Shown here: positions 28,091-36,900 of the stretch, one piece after another
How the letters are laid out: each line of letters begins with the position of its first letter
Numbering within the stretch: the stretch's first letter is position 1
The notes under the pieces: generated by a model
Databases searched by the model: none
Told to the model about the DNA's origin: nothing
The model's input: the letters and a program-made list of their open reading frames with translations, nothing else
NCBI RefSeq assembly: GCF_015694725.1
Contig: NZ_JADQDQ010000010.1
Coordinates: forward strand, 51,517-115,516
From: Hymenobacter jeongseonensis
GTDB lineage: Bacteria > Bacteroidota > Bacteroidia > Cytophagales > Hymenobacteraceae
DNA: 64,000 nt
Direction of reading: 5' to 3'
Program-made: the position numbers and the translations under genes

Positions 28091-30481
28091 ATGTTCGATT
28101 ACTTACGCCGTACCATAGTCTTATCCTCTGCTACCTATCGGGCCCAACGCTTTTCCCGAAGCGAGGGCAAGCCTGCAACCAGCCGGCTGGTGCGGGCTTT
28201 CGCGTTGGTTCTGTTTCCATTGCTGTTTGCGGCTTGTTCGGGCTTGCGCCATATCCCCGAGGGCCAGCAACTATACACCGGCAGCGAGGTCATCCTCAAA
28301 AGCCCCGAAAAGCTCAAAAACGAAGCGGCGCTGCAAACCGAGTTGGAGTCGGTGATTCAGCCCAAGCCCAATTCGTCCTTCTTTGGGCTGCGTCCCAAGC
28401 TGTACTTCTGGGGCCTGGGCCAGGGCAAGGAAAAGGGCCTGGGGAAATTCCTGGCCACCAAGTTTGGCGAGCCGCCGGTGCTGCTGAAGGATGTGAAAAT
28501 CAGCGCTACCACCGGTCTAATTACCAACCGGCTCTACAACAACGGCTTGTTTAAGAACGCCGTGACCCACGAGGTAAAAACCAAGGGTAAAACGGCGCAG
28601 GTGGACTACACCGCCACGGTGGGTCGGGTGTACACCATTCAGGAAATCCACTTTCCCGACCGCGACACGCTGATTGACGGCGACATCCGGGCCACCCAAA
28701 GTGGCACGCTGCTCAAAGTGGGCGACGCGTACAACCTGAACACCTTCACCGCCGAGCGGGTGCGCATTGACAACATCCTGAAAAATAAGGGCTACTTCTA
28801 TTTTAATCCCGACTACATTCTCTTTCAGGTTGATAGCACGCTGAATAACAAAATAAACGTGTACCTGCGGGTGAAGGCCACGGCTCCCGAAAAGGCCACG
28901 CAGCCGTATTGGCTCGATGTTATTAAGCTGAACACCAATTACGTGTTGACTGATACGGTCACGCGGAAGCCGATACTGTTCCGTGGCTATCAGTACTTCC
29001 CCGATGAGGAAGTGTTCAAGGCCAAGGCCATCACCAACGCTACCTTTCTTTACCCCGATAGCCTATACCGGCGCAAACGGCGCGACCAGACCATCAGCCG
29101 CTTGATGAGCCTGAACGTGTTCAAGTTCGTGGAAATTCGGATGAAGCCGGCCGTAGCTGGAGACTCGGCCGGCCGCGGCCGGCTGGACGTGGACGTGCTG
29201 ATGACCCAGCTCAAGAAGAAAAGCCTGCGCGCCGACCTTCAAATGGTGACGAAAAACACCGGCTTTACCGGTCCGGGCCTGGTGGTGTCGTACCGCAACC
29301 GCTCGGCGCTGCGCGGCGGCGAGCAGCTGCTTATCAACGGCACGGCCATTGCCGAAACTCAGACGCGGGCCCCGGCCGGCGCGGAATCGCGCAACAACAC
29401 CGGCCTGACCTCGACCGAATTTGGCGTCAGCGCCCAGCTCAGCGTGCCCCGGCTGGTGGCGCCCAACCTGCCCATTTTGGACATTCGCTTGCCCAACTCC
29501 GACTTTCAGCCGCGCACCAACTTTGGGGCCGGCGCCCGCTTCATCACCCGAACGGGCTTCTTCAGCACCAGCAATTTCAACCTGAACTACGGCTACAGCT
29601 GGAAAACCAAAATTACCAACGAGCAGGAGTTGCGCCCCATTGACTTGCAGTACAGCCTGGTCTCGACCACCGACACGTTTCAGCGCATTCTGGAGCAGCG
29701 GCCCTTTCTCCAGAATTCGTTTCGGCAGCAGTTTATTCTGGGCAGTAGCTACCGTTACACCTACAACCAGCAGGTGCTGGAGCAGCGGCGCCAGCAAATC
29801 TTCTTCCAGGGCCAAGTGGAAGTAAGCGGCAACCTGGCCGCTGCCCTCGGCAACGTGGTGGGCCTGCCCAAAAACGCCGAAGACCGGTATACGCTTTTCA
29901 ACCAGGAGTTTTCGCAGTACACCAAATTCGACTTCGAAATCCGTGAGTACTACCGCATTTCGGCCAATCCATCGTCCGGCAACCGCATTGTGGCCCGCTT
30001 GCAGGCCGGCATCGGCCTGCCGTATGGCAACTCCCGCCAACGGTCGCTGCCCTACCTGCGCCAGTACGGCATCGGCGGCCCCAACTCGGTGCGGGCGTAT
30101 GCGGCCCGCGAGATTGGGCCGGGCATTTACCGGCCCGACCAAAGCCTGGAAAACGCCATCAGCTACTACGACCAAGTGGGCGACATTCGCCTTGAGGGCA
30201 ATATAGAATACCGCCAGGACCTGGTGCCCTACCTCAAAGGCGCCGTGTTTGTGGATGCCGGCAATATTTGGCTGGCCAACCCCGACCCCGACCGTCCGGG
30301 TGGCGAGTTCAAGCCCAGCACCTTTCTCAGACAGATGGCCATCGGAGCGGGCGTCGGCCTGCGCCTCGACGTGCAGTTCTTCGTTATCCGCTTTGATTTC
30401 GCCAAGCCGTTGTCCGCGCCGTACGGCACGCCTGCCAGCGATGCCTTCCGGCTCAATTTGGCCATCGGCTATCCCTTCTAA
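28091..30481 (+). CDS. tamL: TamA/BamA-family outer membrane lipoprotein (TamL type), 796 aa
   Basis: Starts at ATG 28091. A hydrophobic segment ends in a lipobox (PLLFAAC, Cys49), so the protein is predicted to be lipidated, the feature that defines Bacteroidota TamL. It continues with POTRA-like repeats (about 60-400), including TVGRVYTIQEIHFPDRDTLI, and an Omp85 beta-barrel (about 430-796). The barrel contains the conserved segment GIGGPNSVRAYAAREIGPG, which matches the Omp85 lid-loop VRGY-type motif. It sits 33 bp downstream of tamB, its expected partner in envelope assembly. The N-region before the signal helix is long (about 34 residues); a GTG start nearer the helix is an alternative. 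Confidence 0.88.
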   Translation: MFDYLRRTIVLSSATYRAQRFSRSEGKPATSRLVRAFALVLFPLLFAACSGLRHIPEGQQLYTGSEVILKSPEKLKNEAALQTELESVIQPKPNSSFFGLRPKLYFWGLGQGKEKGLGKFLATKFGEPPVLLKDVKISATTGLITNRLYNNGLFKNAVTHEVKTKGKTAQVDYTATVGRVYTIQEIHFPDRDTLIDGDIRATQSGTLLKVGDAYNLNTFTAERVRIDNILKNKGYFYFNPDYILFQVDSTLNNKINVYLRVKATAPEKATQPYWLDVIKLNTNYVLTDTVTRKPILFRGYQYFPDEEVFKAKAITNATFLYPDSLYRRKRRDQTISRLMSLNVFKFVEIRMKPAVAGDSAGRGRLDVDVLMTQLKKKSLRADLQMVTKNTGFTGPGLVVSYRNRSALRGGEQLLINGTAIAETQTRAPAGAESRNNTGLTSTEFGVSAQLSVPRLVAPNLPILDIRLPNSDFQPRTNFGAGARFITRTGFFSTSNFNLNYGYSWKTKITNEQELRPIDLQYSLVSTTDTFQRILEQRPFLQNSFRQQFILGSSYRYTYNQQVLEQRRQQIFFQGQVEVSGNLAAALGNVVGLPKNAEDRYTLFNQEFSQYTKFDFEIREYYRISANPSSGNRIVARLQAGIGLPYGNSRQRSLPYLRQYGIGGPNSVRAYAAREIGPGIYRPDQSLENAISYYDQVGDIRLEGNIEYRQDLVPYLKGAVFVDAGNIWLANPDPDRPGGEFKPSTFLRQMAIGAGVGLRLDVQFFVIRFDFAKPLSAPYGTPASDAFRLNLAIGYPF

Positions 30482-30512
30482 CGCGTAGTACGCCGAGCCG
30501 GTCGGCCGCGAA

Positions 30513-31682
30513 TTATCTAATTATCGGGCTGCGCTCAAACGGCCGTTCCCGGTCAAATTGGTACCGGTACGTGGCGTGGGTTTTCACGATGGTGGCCCCA
30601 ATGGAGCGGGTCGTGACCAGCATGCGCGGGTTGAAGTCGCCAATCCAGTTCATTTCGATGTCGGCATAGCCGGCGTCAATAAACGCTTGGCGGGCATACA
30701 CCAGCATGGCGGCATCCACGCCCTTGCCCTGGTATTCGGGCACCACGCCGTAAATGATACCGAACAAGCGTTTGTCGGAGCGCCGCATGAAGCGCCACTG
30801 CTCCCACAAAAAACGCAGCTTGCCCGCCAAGTTCAGGCGCCGGCCCACGTGCCGGAAAATCTGGTTCAACTCGGGCAGACTGATAAAGAAGGCCACGGGC
30901 TCGGTACCGCGGTACGCAAACCACAGCAAACGTTCGTCCACCACCGGCTTCATCTCGCGCACAATGTTGCGAGCCTGTTCCAGGGTCATGGGTTTCACGC
31001 CAGTATGCTTGGCCCAGGCCAAATTATAGACGTGATGAAAATCCTGCGCCAGCTTTTCGGCGTCCTGCTTGCGGGCGTGCGCAAAGTGGAACTCGGCGGC
31101 ATTGTCCTCGGCCTTTTTCGCAAAGCTGGCGTGTAGCGGCGCGGCCGTGGTGCGGTAGCAGGTGTACTGCTTGAAGTAAAGCTGAAACCCGTACTGCTCG
31201 AACAGCGCCTGATAGTACGGCGGGTGCCAGAACATGCCGTAGTTCGGCGGGCGGTCGAAGCCGTCAATCAGCAGGCCCCAAAACCGGTCCCGCTCGCCGA
31301 AATTGATGGGACCGTCCATGGCCTGCATGCCGCGGGCCGCCAGCCACTGCCGACCCGCGTCGAAGAGTTGGTTGGCCGCGGCTTGGTCGTCGATGCATTC
31401 AAAGAAACCCAGCCCGCCGGTGGGCAAGTCGGCGTTCTGCACGTCCACCGCGTCGCGGTTCAGGAAGGCCGCGACGCGGCCGATAACCGTGCCCGTGGCA
31501 TCCGTCAGGACCCAGCGCGTAGCCTCGCCGTTGGCGAATTTGGGATTTTTGGCGGGGTCGAACACCACCTCTACCTCGTTTTCCAGCGGGCCGATGTACT
31601 GCGGCACGGCGCCGTGCAGGCGGGCGGGCAAGGCGATAAACTGCCGCGCCAGGCGGGCATCCGTAACTTCAAGCAGCGGCAT
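30513..31682 (-). CDS. GNAT-like N-acetyltransferase family protein (389 aa)
   Basis: Start chosen at ATG 31682 (MPLLEVTDARLARQFIALPA); a TTG two codons upstream is less likely. The beginning, with a short helix followed by RLHGAVPQYIGPLENEVEVV, resembles a Bacteroidota family annotated as GNAT acetyltransferase-like proteins of about 380 residues. The C-terminal half contains GNAT-like segments (FGIIYGVVPEYQGKGVDAAM, the acetyl-CoA loop with QGKGVDA). The substrate is unknown. It is the second gene after the glycosyltransferase at 31762, but a small hairpin separates them. Its 3' end faces tamL with only 31 bp between the stops. Confidence 0.72.
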   Translation of the reverse strand: MPLLEVTDARLARQFIALPARLHGAVPQYIGPLENEVEVVFDPAKNPKFANGEATRWVLTDATGTVIGRVAAFLNRDAVDVQNADLPTGGLGFFECIDDQAAANQLFDAGRQWLAARGMQAMDGPINFGERDRFWGLLIDGFDRPPNYGMFWHPPYYQALFEQYGFQLYFKQYTCYRTTAAPLHASFAKKAEDNAAEFHFAHARKQDAEKLAQDFHHVYNLAWAKHTGVKPMTLEQARNIVREMKPVVDERLLWFAYRGTEPVAFFISLPELNQIFRHVGRRLNLAGKLRFLWEQWRFMRRSDKRLFGIIYGVVPEYQGKGVDAAMLVYARQAFIDAGYADIEMNWIGDFNPRMLVTTRSIGATIVKTHATYRYQFDRERPFERSPIIR

Positions 31683-31703
31683 AAACAACGAAAGAAAAAC
31701 AGG

Positions 31704-31719
31704 GCTTCGGCAACGAAGC
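31704..31719 (-). terminator. Short hairpin followed by T-rich sequence, possible weak terminator
   Basis: GCTTCG-TTGC-CGAAGC on the minus strand is followed by CCTGTTTTTCTTTC. It could partly end the glycosyltransferase transcript or act in the leader of the GNAT gene. Confidence 0.4.
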
Positions 31720-31761
31720 AGAAAAGAGATTCAGGCCACAAAGAAACACCTCACCGGCCGC

Positions 31762-33396
31762 TCAGGGCCGGTGCAGCACCGTAAGAACGGCCGCGCCGCC
31801 CACCCGAATGGTGTGCACCGGCCGGCCCATGCTGGCCGGGTACGGGCCGGGATGCCAGCGGTAGGTGGTGAAAAAGTACTCCGCTTCGGCGGGGGCGACG
31901 ATGCGGAGCCGGGCGCGGTCGGCTGGCAGCAGCATTTTCAGGTTGATGAGCAGGGTGAGGGCCGTGCGTTCGTCCATGCCCACAGTGAGGACCGGGCGGG
32001 CGTCGTGGGTCAGCACCCATTCCAAGCCTTGCCGCGTGGAGAGGCCCCAGTAGTCGCGCTCGAAATTCCGCTCAATGGCCGCGCCCGGCAAGAAGCTGAA
32101 ATAGGCGTATTGATACGGGTGCTCGGCCACCATGCGCCACGCGGTGCGGGCAGTGCCCACCGCCACCAGTCCCAATACTGCGCCGGCGCCCCAGGTCTGC
32201 AACGGCCCGCGTTTCGGCCCCGGCCACCAGCCCCCCCAGGCCTGCCACAGTGCCCGCAGGCCCCGCGCGGCCAGCAGCACAAAGGCCGGGTAAATGAAGT
32301 AGAGATGGCGCCACCCGTCGTAAATGGAGGAATTCAATAGAATGATGCCCAGCAGCGGGCCAAAAAACCACGCCAGCAGCAGCAAGTCGTGCCGCGCGCT
32401 GGCCTGCCGCAGCCAGCGCCTGAGGCCCAGTGCCCAGGCGCTACTCACCACGCCGGCTATGCCCAGCCCAAAAAGCACGGTGTAGGGCACCGGCGTGGTA
32501 ATGAGCAGCCACACCGGCGCATAGTGCCACGGCAGCGCCTGAATGGACACAAATTCGCCCCAGTAGAAAACCTCCAGCGGCTTGGCGTACTGGCTGAAGC
32601 TGTGCAGTGCAGCCAGGAAATTGCCCACCGGGTTTTCCCACAAATACGGCCAGCCCAGTACCACTCCCACCGTCATCGCAGGCAAATACAGGCCCAGCGC
32701 CCCGGCCAGTCCGCGCCGCCGCTCCGGCCGATATAGCAGCTCCAATGCTCCGAAACCCAGGGTGAGCAGCGGTACCAGCACGCCCATCGTTCGCACATCG
32801 ATGGCCGCTGCCGTGGCCACCGCGTGTAGCAGCGCCCGCCCCGCCGTGGGCCACCGCAACAGCTGGCGGAGCGTGAGCATGGCCAGGGCAAACAAGCTCA
32901 GAAAAACAATGTCCTTGTAGTTATAAAACGCCTCCGCGAAAATGCGAGGCGAGAGCACCAGCAGCCCCGCCCCCACCAGTCCCCACCGCCAACTGCCCAG
33001 CCGGGCTTTCCCCAGTCGAAACACGGCCCACGTACCCGCCACAAATAGGAAAAACCCCAGCAAATGCCGCCGGTAAGCCCAGGCAGCGGGGTCGGGGCCC
33101 GGCCAGAGGGCCTCTAGCACTACCAGCGGCAGCATAAAAAGCACGCCGTGGTCAGCGTCGCGGTGCTGGCGCAGGTCGGGAATGTCGGCCAAACGCGGTT
33201 GGCCCTGGGCGAGGCGGGGCGCCAGTTTCAGGGCAACGTATTTGGCACTCACAAAGGCGTTGAGGCGGTCGGCGGGCTCGTCCCAGCTCATGCCGTAATC
33301 GCGGTGCAGGGCCACGCCCAGCAGCACCAGCAACCCCAAAAACACCCCCACCCAGCGGCGCGAGACAGTGAGCAAGGGAGTGGTGGGGAGGGGCAC
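31762..33396 (-). CDS. Membrane glycosyltransferase, GT39/PMT-like (about 544 aa)
   Basis: A polytopic membrane protein with about ten or more hydrophobic helices. Shortly after the first helix comes DYGMSWDEPADR, the acidic D-E loop motif of GT-C enzymes such as PMT/ArnT (GT39), which use polyprenyl-phosphate-linked sugars on the outer side of the inner membrane. The C-terminal part is soluble. The start is uncertain: GTG 33441 is in frame, but a likely promoter -7 box lies at 33422-33429, so a transcript would begin near 33415. GTG 33396 (MPLPTTPLLTVSRRWVG) is therefore preferred. The acceptor (lipid A, protein or polysaccharide) cannot be told from the sequence. Confidence 0.8.
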   Translation of the reverse strand: MPLPTTPLLTVSRRWVGVFLGLLVLLGVALHRDYGMSWDEPADRLNAFVSAKYVALKLAPRLAQGQPRLADIPDLRQHRDADHGVLFMLPLVVLEALWPGPDPAAWAYRRHLLGFFLFVAGTWAVFRLGKARLGSWRWGLVGAGLLVLSPRIFAEAFYNYKDIVFLSLFALAMLTLRQLLRWPTAGRALLHAVATAAAIDVRTMGVLVPLLTLGFGALELLYRPERRRGLAGALGLYLPAMTVGVVLGWPYLWENPVGNFLAALHSFSQYAKPLEVFYWGEFVSIQALPWHYAPVWLLITTPVPYTVLFGLGIAGVVSSAWALGLRRWLRQASARHDLLLLAWFFGPLLGIILLNSSIYDGWRHLYFIYPAFVLLAARGLRALWQAWGGWWPGPKRGPLQTWGAGAVLGLVAVGTARTAWRMVAEHPYQYAYFSFLPGAAIERNFERDYWGLSTRQGLEWVLTHDARPVLTVGMDERTALTLLINLKMLLPADRARLRIVAPAEAEYFFTTYRWHPGPYPASMGRPVHTIRVGGAAVLTVLHRP

Positions 33397-33421
33397 GAAA
33401 GACGAGAAAGGAAACGCCCTG

Positions 33422-33454
33422 CAAAGATGCGGCGCCTCCACATCAAAACGACAA
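33422..33454 (-). promoter_or_regulatory. Predicted promoter of the GT39-like gene
   Basis: On the minus strand TTG (33454-33452), then 22 bp, then CATCTTTGC, one mismatch from TAnnTTTG and identical to the -7 box before the valine tRNAs. The spacer is 1 bp longer than usual. Confidence 0.4.
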
Positions 33455-33546
33455 ATTCATGGAGCGGCACTTCTCCCATATTAAATAATATCATTACATT
33501 GGCAGCTCTACCGGGCCAACTGTTGCCGCTTGGCTGACAGCAGGTA

Positions 33547-33566
33547 CACCTTTCGTTATAAAGGTG
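33547..33566. promoter_or_regulatory. Inverted repeat CACCTTT-N6-AAAGGTG upstream of the histidine kinase
   Basis: A perfect 7-bp inverted repeat with a 6-bp spacer, about 150 bp before the kinase start at 33715. It could be an operator, or a small hairpin. The rest of 33455-33714 shows nothing else clear. Confidence 0.25.
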
Positions 33567-33714
33567 ATACTGAAATACCCCGCTTGCAGAAGCAAGCCCA
33601 CAGAACCCCATTTCTCTTAGCGCGCCGGCTGGAATACGCGCAAGCTGAGTCCTTTTTTTTGCCCTTGGGTTTACCTCGGCGCATGGGCTTGCCCCTACCC
33701 TTCTTTCTGCTGCT

Positions 33715-35730
33715 ATGAAACGAATTTTACTGCTGCTACTGTGGTGGTGCGGAACGGCCGCCGCCGCCGTTCCGCACCACGATGCGCGCACCGACAGCCT
33801 TCAAAAGCTGCTGGCTACTGCGCCCCCCGACTCGAACCGGGTGTTGCGGCTGGCCCAAATGGCCTACGAGTACACCCAAACCGCGCCCCTTTTCACCATT
33901 GCATACGGCAAACAGGCGCTGCAACTGGCCCAGAAGCTGCAGTTCAAGCGGGGCGAGGGCTGGGCGTTGGTCCGGCTGGGGTCCGGCTTTCGGGAAGCCG
34001 GCAACTACCCCGCCGCCCTGCAAGTGGGCCTGCAAGGCTTGCGGCTTGCGGAGGGACTGCACGATTCGGAAATGACGGCCCGCGCCCTCAACGCCCTGGG
34101 CTACCTAAACTGGGAGCAAGGCAACAGCCGGCCGGCCCTCGCCTATTTTTTCCGGGCCAAAGCCGTGGCCGAAAAGCACCAAAACATCAAGCTGCTCACC
34201 CGCGTGATGGGCAACATCGGCAACGTGTACGTTCAGCTAAACCGCCTCGACTCGGCGCGGCTCTACTCCCAGCGCGGCTACGCCCTGGACTTGAGCCAGC
34301 GCGACCTGACCAGCGAAGTGGGCGACGCGGCCATGCTGGGCAACATTCACACCGGGCTGGGCAACTACCGGCTGGCAAGCCGTTACTACCGCAGCAGCAT
34401 CCGGCGCGCCACGGGCCCGCGCATTACGTTTGCCCTGTGCCGGGCCTACCTTGGGCAAGCCCATCTTTTGGAACGCCAAGCCGCAGCGGTGACGGATTCC
34501 GTCCTTTATTTTGGGCGGCAGGCCTTGGCGGCGGGGCAATTGGGGCAATACCCCAAAGGCATTCTGGAAGCCAGCCAGTTTCTGGCGGCGGCCCACGCGG
34601 CCCGCCGCGACACGGCGGCGGCGTTTCGGTACCTCACCCTGGCCAGCACCACCCGCGACAGCCTGTTTAGCCGCACCAAAATGGCCCAGATACAAGCCTT
34701 GGATGTGAGCGAGCGGCTCCGGCGGCAGGAACTGGCCGACCGGGAAGAGGCCGCGGCCGATGAGCGCCGCTACTACTGGCTGCTAGCGGCCCTGGCCAGC
34801 ACGGTGCCGGCGCTGTTCCTGCTCTGGCGTAACAACCGCCACAAGCAGCGGGCCAACCGGCAACTCAACGCCCAAAACGCGAAAATTGCCTGCCAGCGCG
34901 ACGCCTTAAGCAACACCATTACGCAGCTGCAGGAAACCCAGGCGCAGCTGGTGCAAAGCGAGAAAATGGCTTTTTTGGGCGAGCTAACGGCCGGAATTGC
35001 CCACGAGCTGCAAAACCCGCTGGCGTTCGTGAAAAACTTTGCGGAGGTCAGTGCCGTGCTGGTCGACGACATGGCCGATGACGGCGTCCACCCGCGCACC
35101 CGCGACGCCAACCACGATTTGCTGCTGGCGGGCCTCAAGCAAAACCTGCGGGAAATCAGCGAGCACGGCCAGCGCGCCACCACCATCATTACCGGCATGC
35201 TGGCCCGCTCGCGCCACGGCAGCGCGCCGCACACGCCCACCGACATCAACAACCTGGTAGAAGAATACCTGCGCCTAGCCTACCAAGGCCTGCGCGCCAA
35301 GCATCCTGCCTTCCACGTCGCCCGCGTTAAGCACTTGGATGCCAGCCTGTGCCTGGTACCGGCCGTGGCAGCCGACCTGGGTCGGGTGCTGCTCAACCTG
35401 TTCACCAATGCTTTTTACGCCGTGCAGCAGCGCCAGAAATTCGACGAAGCCAGCTACGTGGCGCAAGTGAGCGTGACCACGCAGCAACTGCCATCCGGGC
35501 ACATCGAAATCCGGGTGCAAGACAATGGCACGGGCATCCCGGCCCACATCGTGGACAAGATATTTCAACCATTTTTCACCACCAAGCCCACCCACGAGGG
35601 CACGGGCCTGGGCCTGTCATTAAGCTACGACATCGTCACCCAAGGCCACGGTGGCACCCTCTATGTGGAAAGTCAGGAAGGCCAAGGCACAACCTTTCGC
35701 GTGTGCCTGCCCCTAAAGGTACCGGCTTAA
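33715..35730 (+). CDS. TPR-containing sensor histidine kinase (671 aa)
   Basis: ATG 33715 gives a signal peptide (MKRILLLLLWWCGTAAAAVP). Tetratricopeptide repeats (about 40-330) with N/A/L spacing follow, then one transmembrane helix (YYWLLAALASTVPALFLLW, about 350-370), a short coiled coil and a HisKA-like dimerisation domain with phospho-accepting His430 in GELTAGIAHELQNPLAF. The C-terminal HATPase has an N box (NLFTNAFYAV), G1 (VQDNGTGIP) and G2 (GTGLGLSLSYDIV). This is the common Bacteroidota plan of a periplasmic TPR sensor with a cytosolic kinase. No response regulator is adjacent; the closest is at 38998 after a second kinase. The ligand is unknown. Confidence 0.92.
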   Translation: MKRILLLLLWWCGTAAAAVPHHDARTDSLQKLLATAPPDSNRVLRLAQMAYEYTQTAPLFTIAYGKQALQLAQKLQFKRGEGWALVRLGSGFREAGNYPAALQVGLQGLRLAEGLHDSEMTARALNALGYLNWEQGNSRPALAYFFRAKAVAEKHQNIKLLTRVMGNIGNVYVQLNRLDSARLYSQRGYALDLSQRDLTSEVGDAAMLGNIHTGLGNYRLASRYYRSSIRRATGPRITFALCRAYLGQAHLLERQAAAVTDSVLYFGRQALAAGQLGQYPKGILEASQFLAAAHAARRDTAAAFRYLTLASTTRDSLFSRTKMAQIQALDVSERLRRQELADREEAAADERRYYWLLAALASTVPALFLLWRNNRHKQRANRQLNAQNAKIACQRDALSNTITQLQETQAQLVQSEKMAFLGELTAGIAHELQNPLAFVKNFAEVSAVLVDDMADDGVHPRTRDANHDLLLAGLKQNLREISEHGQRATTIITGMLARSRHGSAPHTPTDINNLVEEYLRLAYQGLRAKHPAFHVARVKHLDASLCLVPAVAADLGRVLLNLFTNAFYAVQQRQKFDEASYVAQVSVTTQQLPSGHIEIRVQDNGTGIPAHIVDKIFQPFFTTKPTHEGTGLGLSLSYDIVTQGHGGTLYVESQEGQGTTFRVCLPLKVPA

Positions 35731-36653
35731 CGTCCGCTACGCGAAAGGCTCATTTAGCGTAGCGGACCGTAGCTGTTGCAGAAATAAGCAAAGTGCCTCA
35801 AATTGCCTGAGCGGGCAAAAAACAATCTAAGACTGCTTGAAAAGCAGTGTTTTCGGGTAGTTGTGAGTTCGGCAAACCGCTTTTTAAGGCTTAGCGCAGT
35901 GTTCTGCAACAGCCACACTCGTTTTGCTTTTCGGACTGTTGCGCTTAACTAGAAAGGAAACCTGCTGCGCGATGTTGCGGCGCTTTGCGCGGTGTTGCGG
36001 CACTTACTGTAGCATGAGCCGCTGCGTGAGCAACAGACTGGCAGCTACGGCTCACGAGGTAGAGTTCCGCGGGATGCAGGCCAACGTCTATAGAAATATC
36101 GCTCGCGCTGGGAGCAGCGCTTGGGCGAGGGTTGCATTCACCAAGCAGAGGCGCAGGGTCGCCGGCGGCGCGGCGGGCAGGTGCACGCAAAACCGGCCCT
36201 GCGCCGCGAGTGGAGCGTAAAATGTGGCTTCTCTAGGAGATGGCAAGCCAAATTTATCTTCTAAAGAGGTGGTTTGTCTCCGTTTATTCCTCCTGACCTA
36301 CCAGACCTTACTCCGTTTTTCAGATTACTGTATCTGTTTTGAGTACATTTCGGTAATATTCTTATATAAATGTGGGTAAAGCTCGGTGGTTGCGTCTGCT
36401 TTCGACCGCCACTGCACCAGGGCAGTTTCTTCGTTCTTAAGCAGCTATGTCCAGTATTCTCTCTATTTTGACTGCCGATTCCTTGCCAGGGCTGGAACGC
36501 TTCTTACTGTTTGTACTGCTGGGGCAGCCGGCCCCCGGCCAATCTGCAACAAATTGCCGAGTACGGGCCGGGCGCTTCGTTTTCCGCTACAGGGATGCGC
36601 CGTATCTCGCTGCGTCGTGTACTGATGCTCTGTGTCTGCATATCCTCGCCCAC
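35731..36653. other. Gene-poor region between the two histidine kinase genes
   Basis: No convincing reading frame. It holds a short inverted repeat GTCCGCTACG/CGTAGCGGAC (35732-35741 and 35758-35767, no T tract), a MITE-like element (35772-35913), and a 15-bp direct repeat with one mismatch (35967-35981 and 35987-36001). A more AT-rich stretch at about 36240-36380 may carry the promoter of the following genes. Confidence 0.5.
35772..35913. mobile_element. 142-bp MITE-like element with 12-bp terminal inverted repeats
   Basis: GCTGTTGCAGAA at 35772-35783 and its exact complement at 35902-35913. At the centre (35832-35848) is a hairpin ACTGCTT-gaa-AAGCAGT, so the unit is symmetric. The ends resemble the GGCTGTTGCA-type ends of some insertion sequences. 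It has no coding capacity and no clear target duplication, so mobility is inferred only. Confidence 0.4.
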
Positions 36654-36893
36654 ATGAGCAACCAGATTGCCCTGTCGCGAAAGGCACTGCCCGCCCTATT
36701 GCAGAAATGCCGCGAGGCCAAGGCTCTGACCTCAAAGCCCTACTATCCCAAACAAGTGACGCGTCGCCTGCTCTTTGCCTACGACCAGCTTGCCCCGGCG
36801 CCCAACCTACCGGCCTTGTACGACTGCGAAGTAATGGGAGACGCGCAGCAGCCTTTTCTGTTGGAATGGATTTGCTCATTAAATCCAGCTTAG
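36654..36893 (+). CDS. Small hypothetical protein (79 aa)
   Basis: ATG 36654 to TAG 36891-36893, ending 7 bp before the next kinase gene, so it is probably co-transcribed with it. Codon use looks like a real gene (many C/G third positions), with basic N-terminal and acidic C-terminal halves. The frame is open upstream to ATG 36447, but that part has poor codon use and many Cys. No family recognised. It contains no membrane segment or known motif; a regulatory link to the kinase is only a guess from position. Confidence 0.4.
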   Translation: MSNQIALSRKALPALLQKCREAKALTSKPYYPKQVTRRLLFAYDQLAPAPNLPALYDCEVMGDAQQPFLLEWICSLNPA

Positions 36894-36900
36894 CCCCACC

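Noticed and set aside
35732..35767. Inverted repeat GTCCGCTACG/CGTAGCGGAC after the first histidine kinase as a terminator
   Set aside because: The loop is 16 bp and no T tract follows; it is mentioned in the region entry only.
35924..36220. 98-codon plus-strand frame in the gene-poor region
   Set aside because: Cys/Arg-rich random-looking translation, no motif, poor codon use, and it overlaps a direct repeat.
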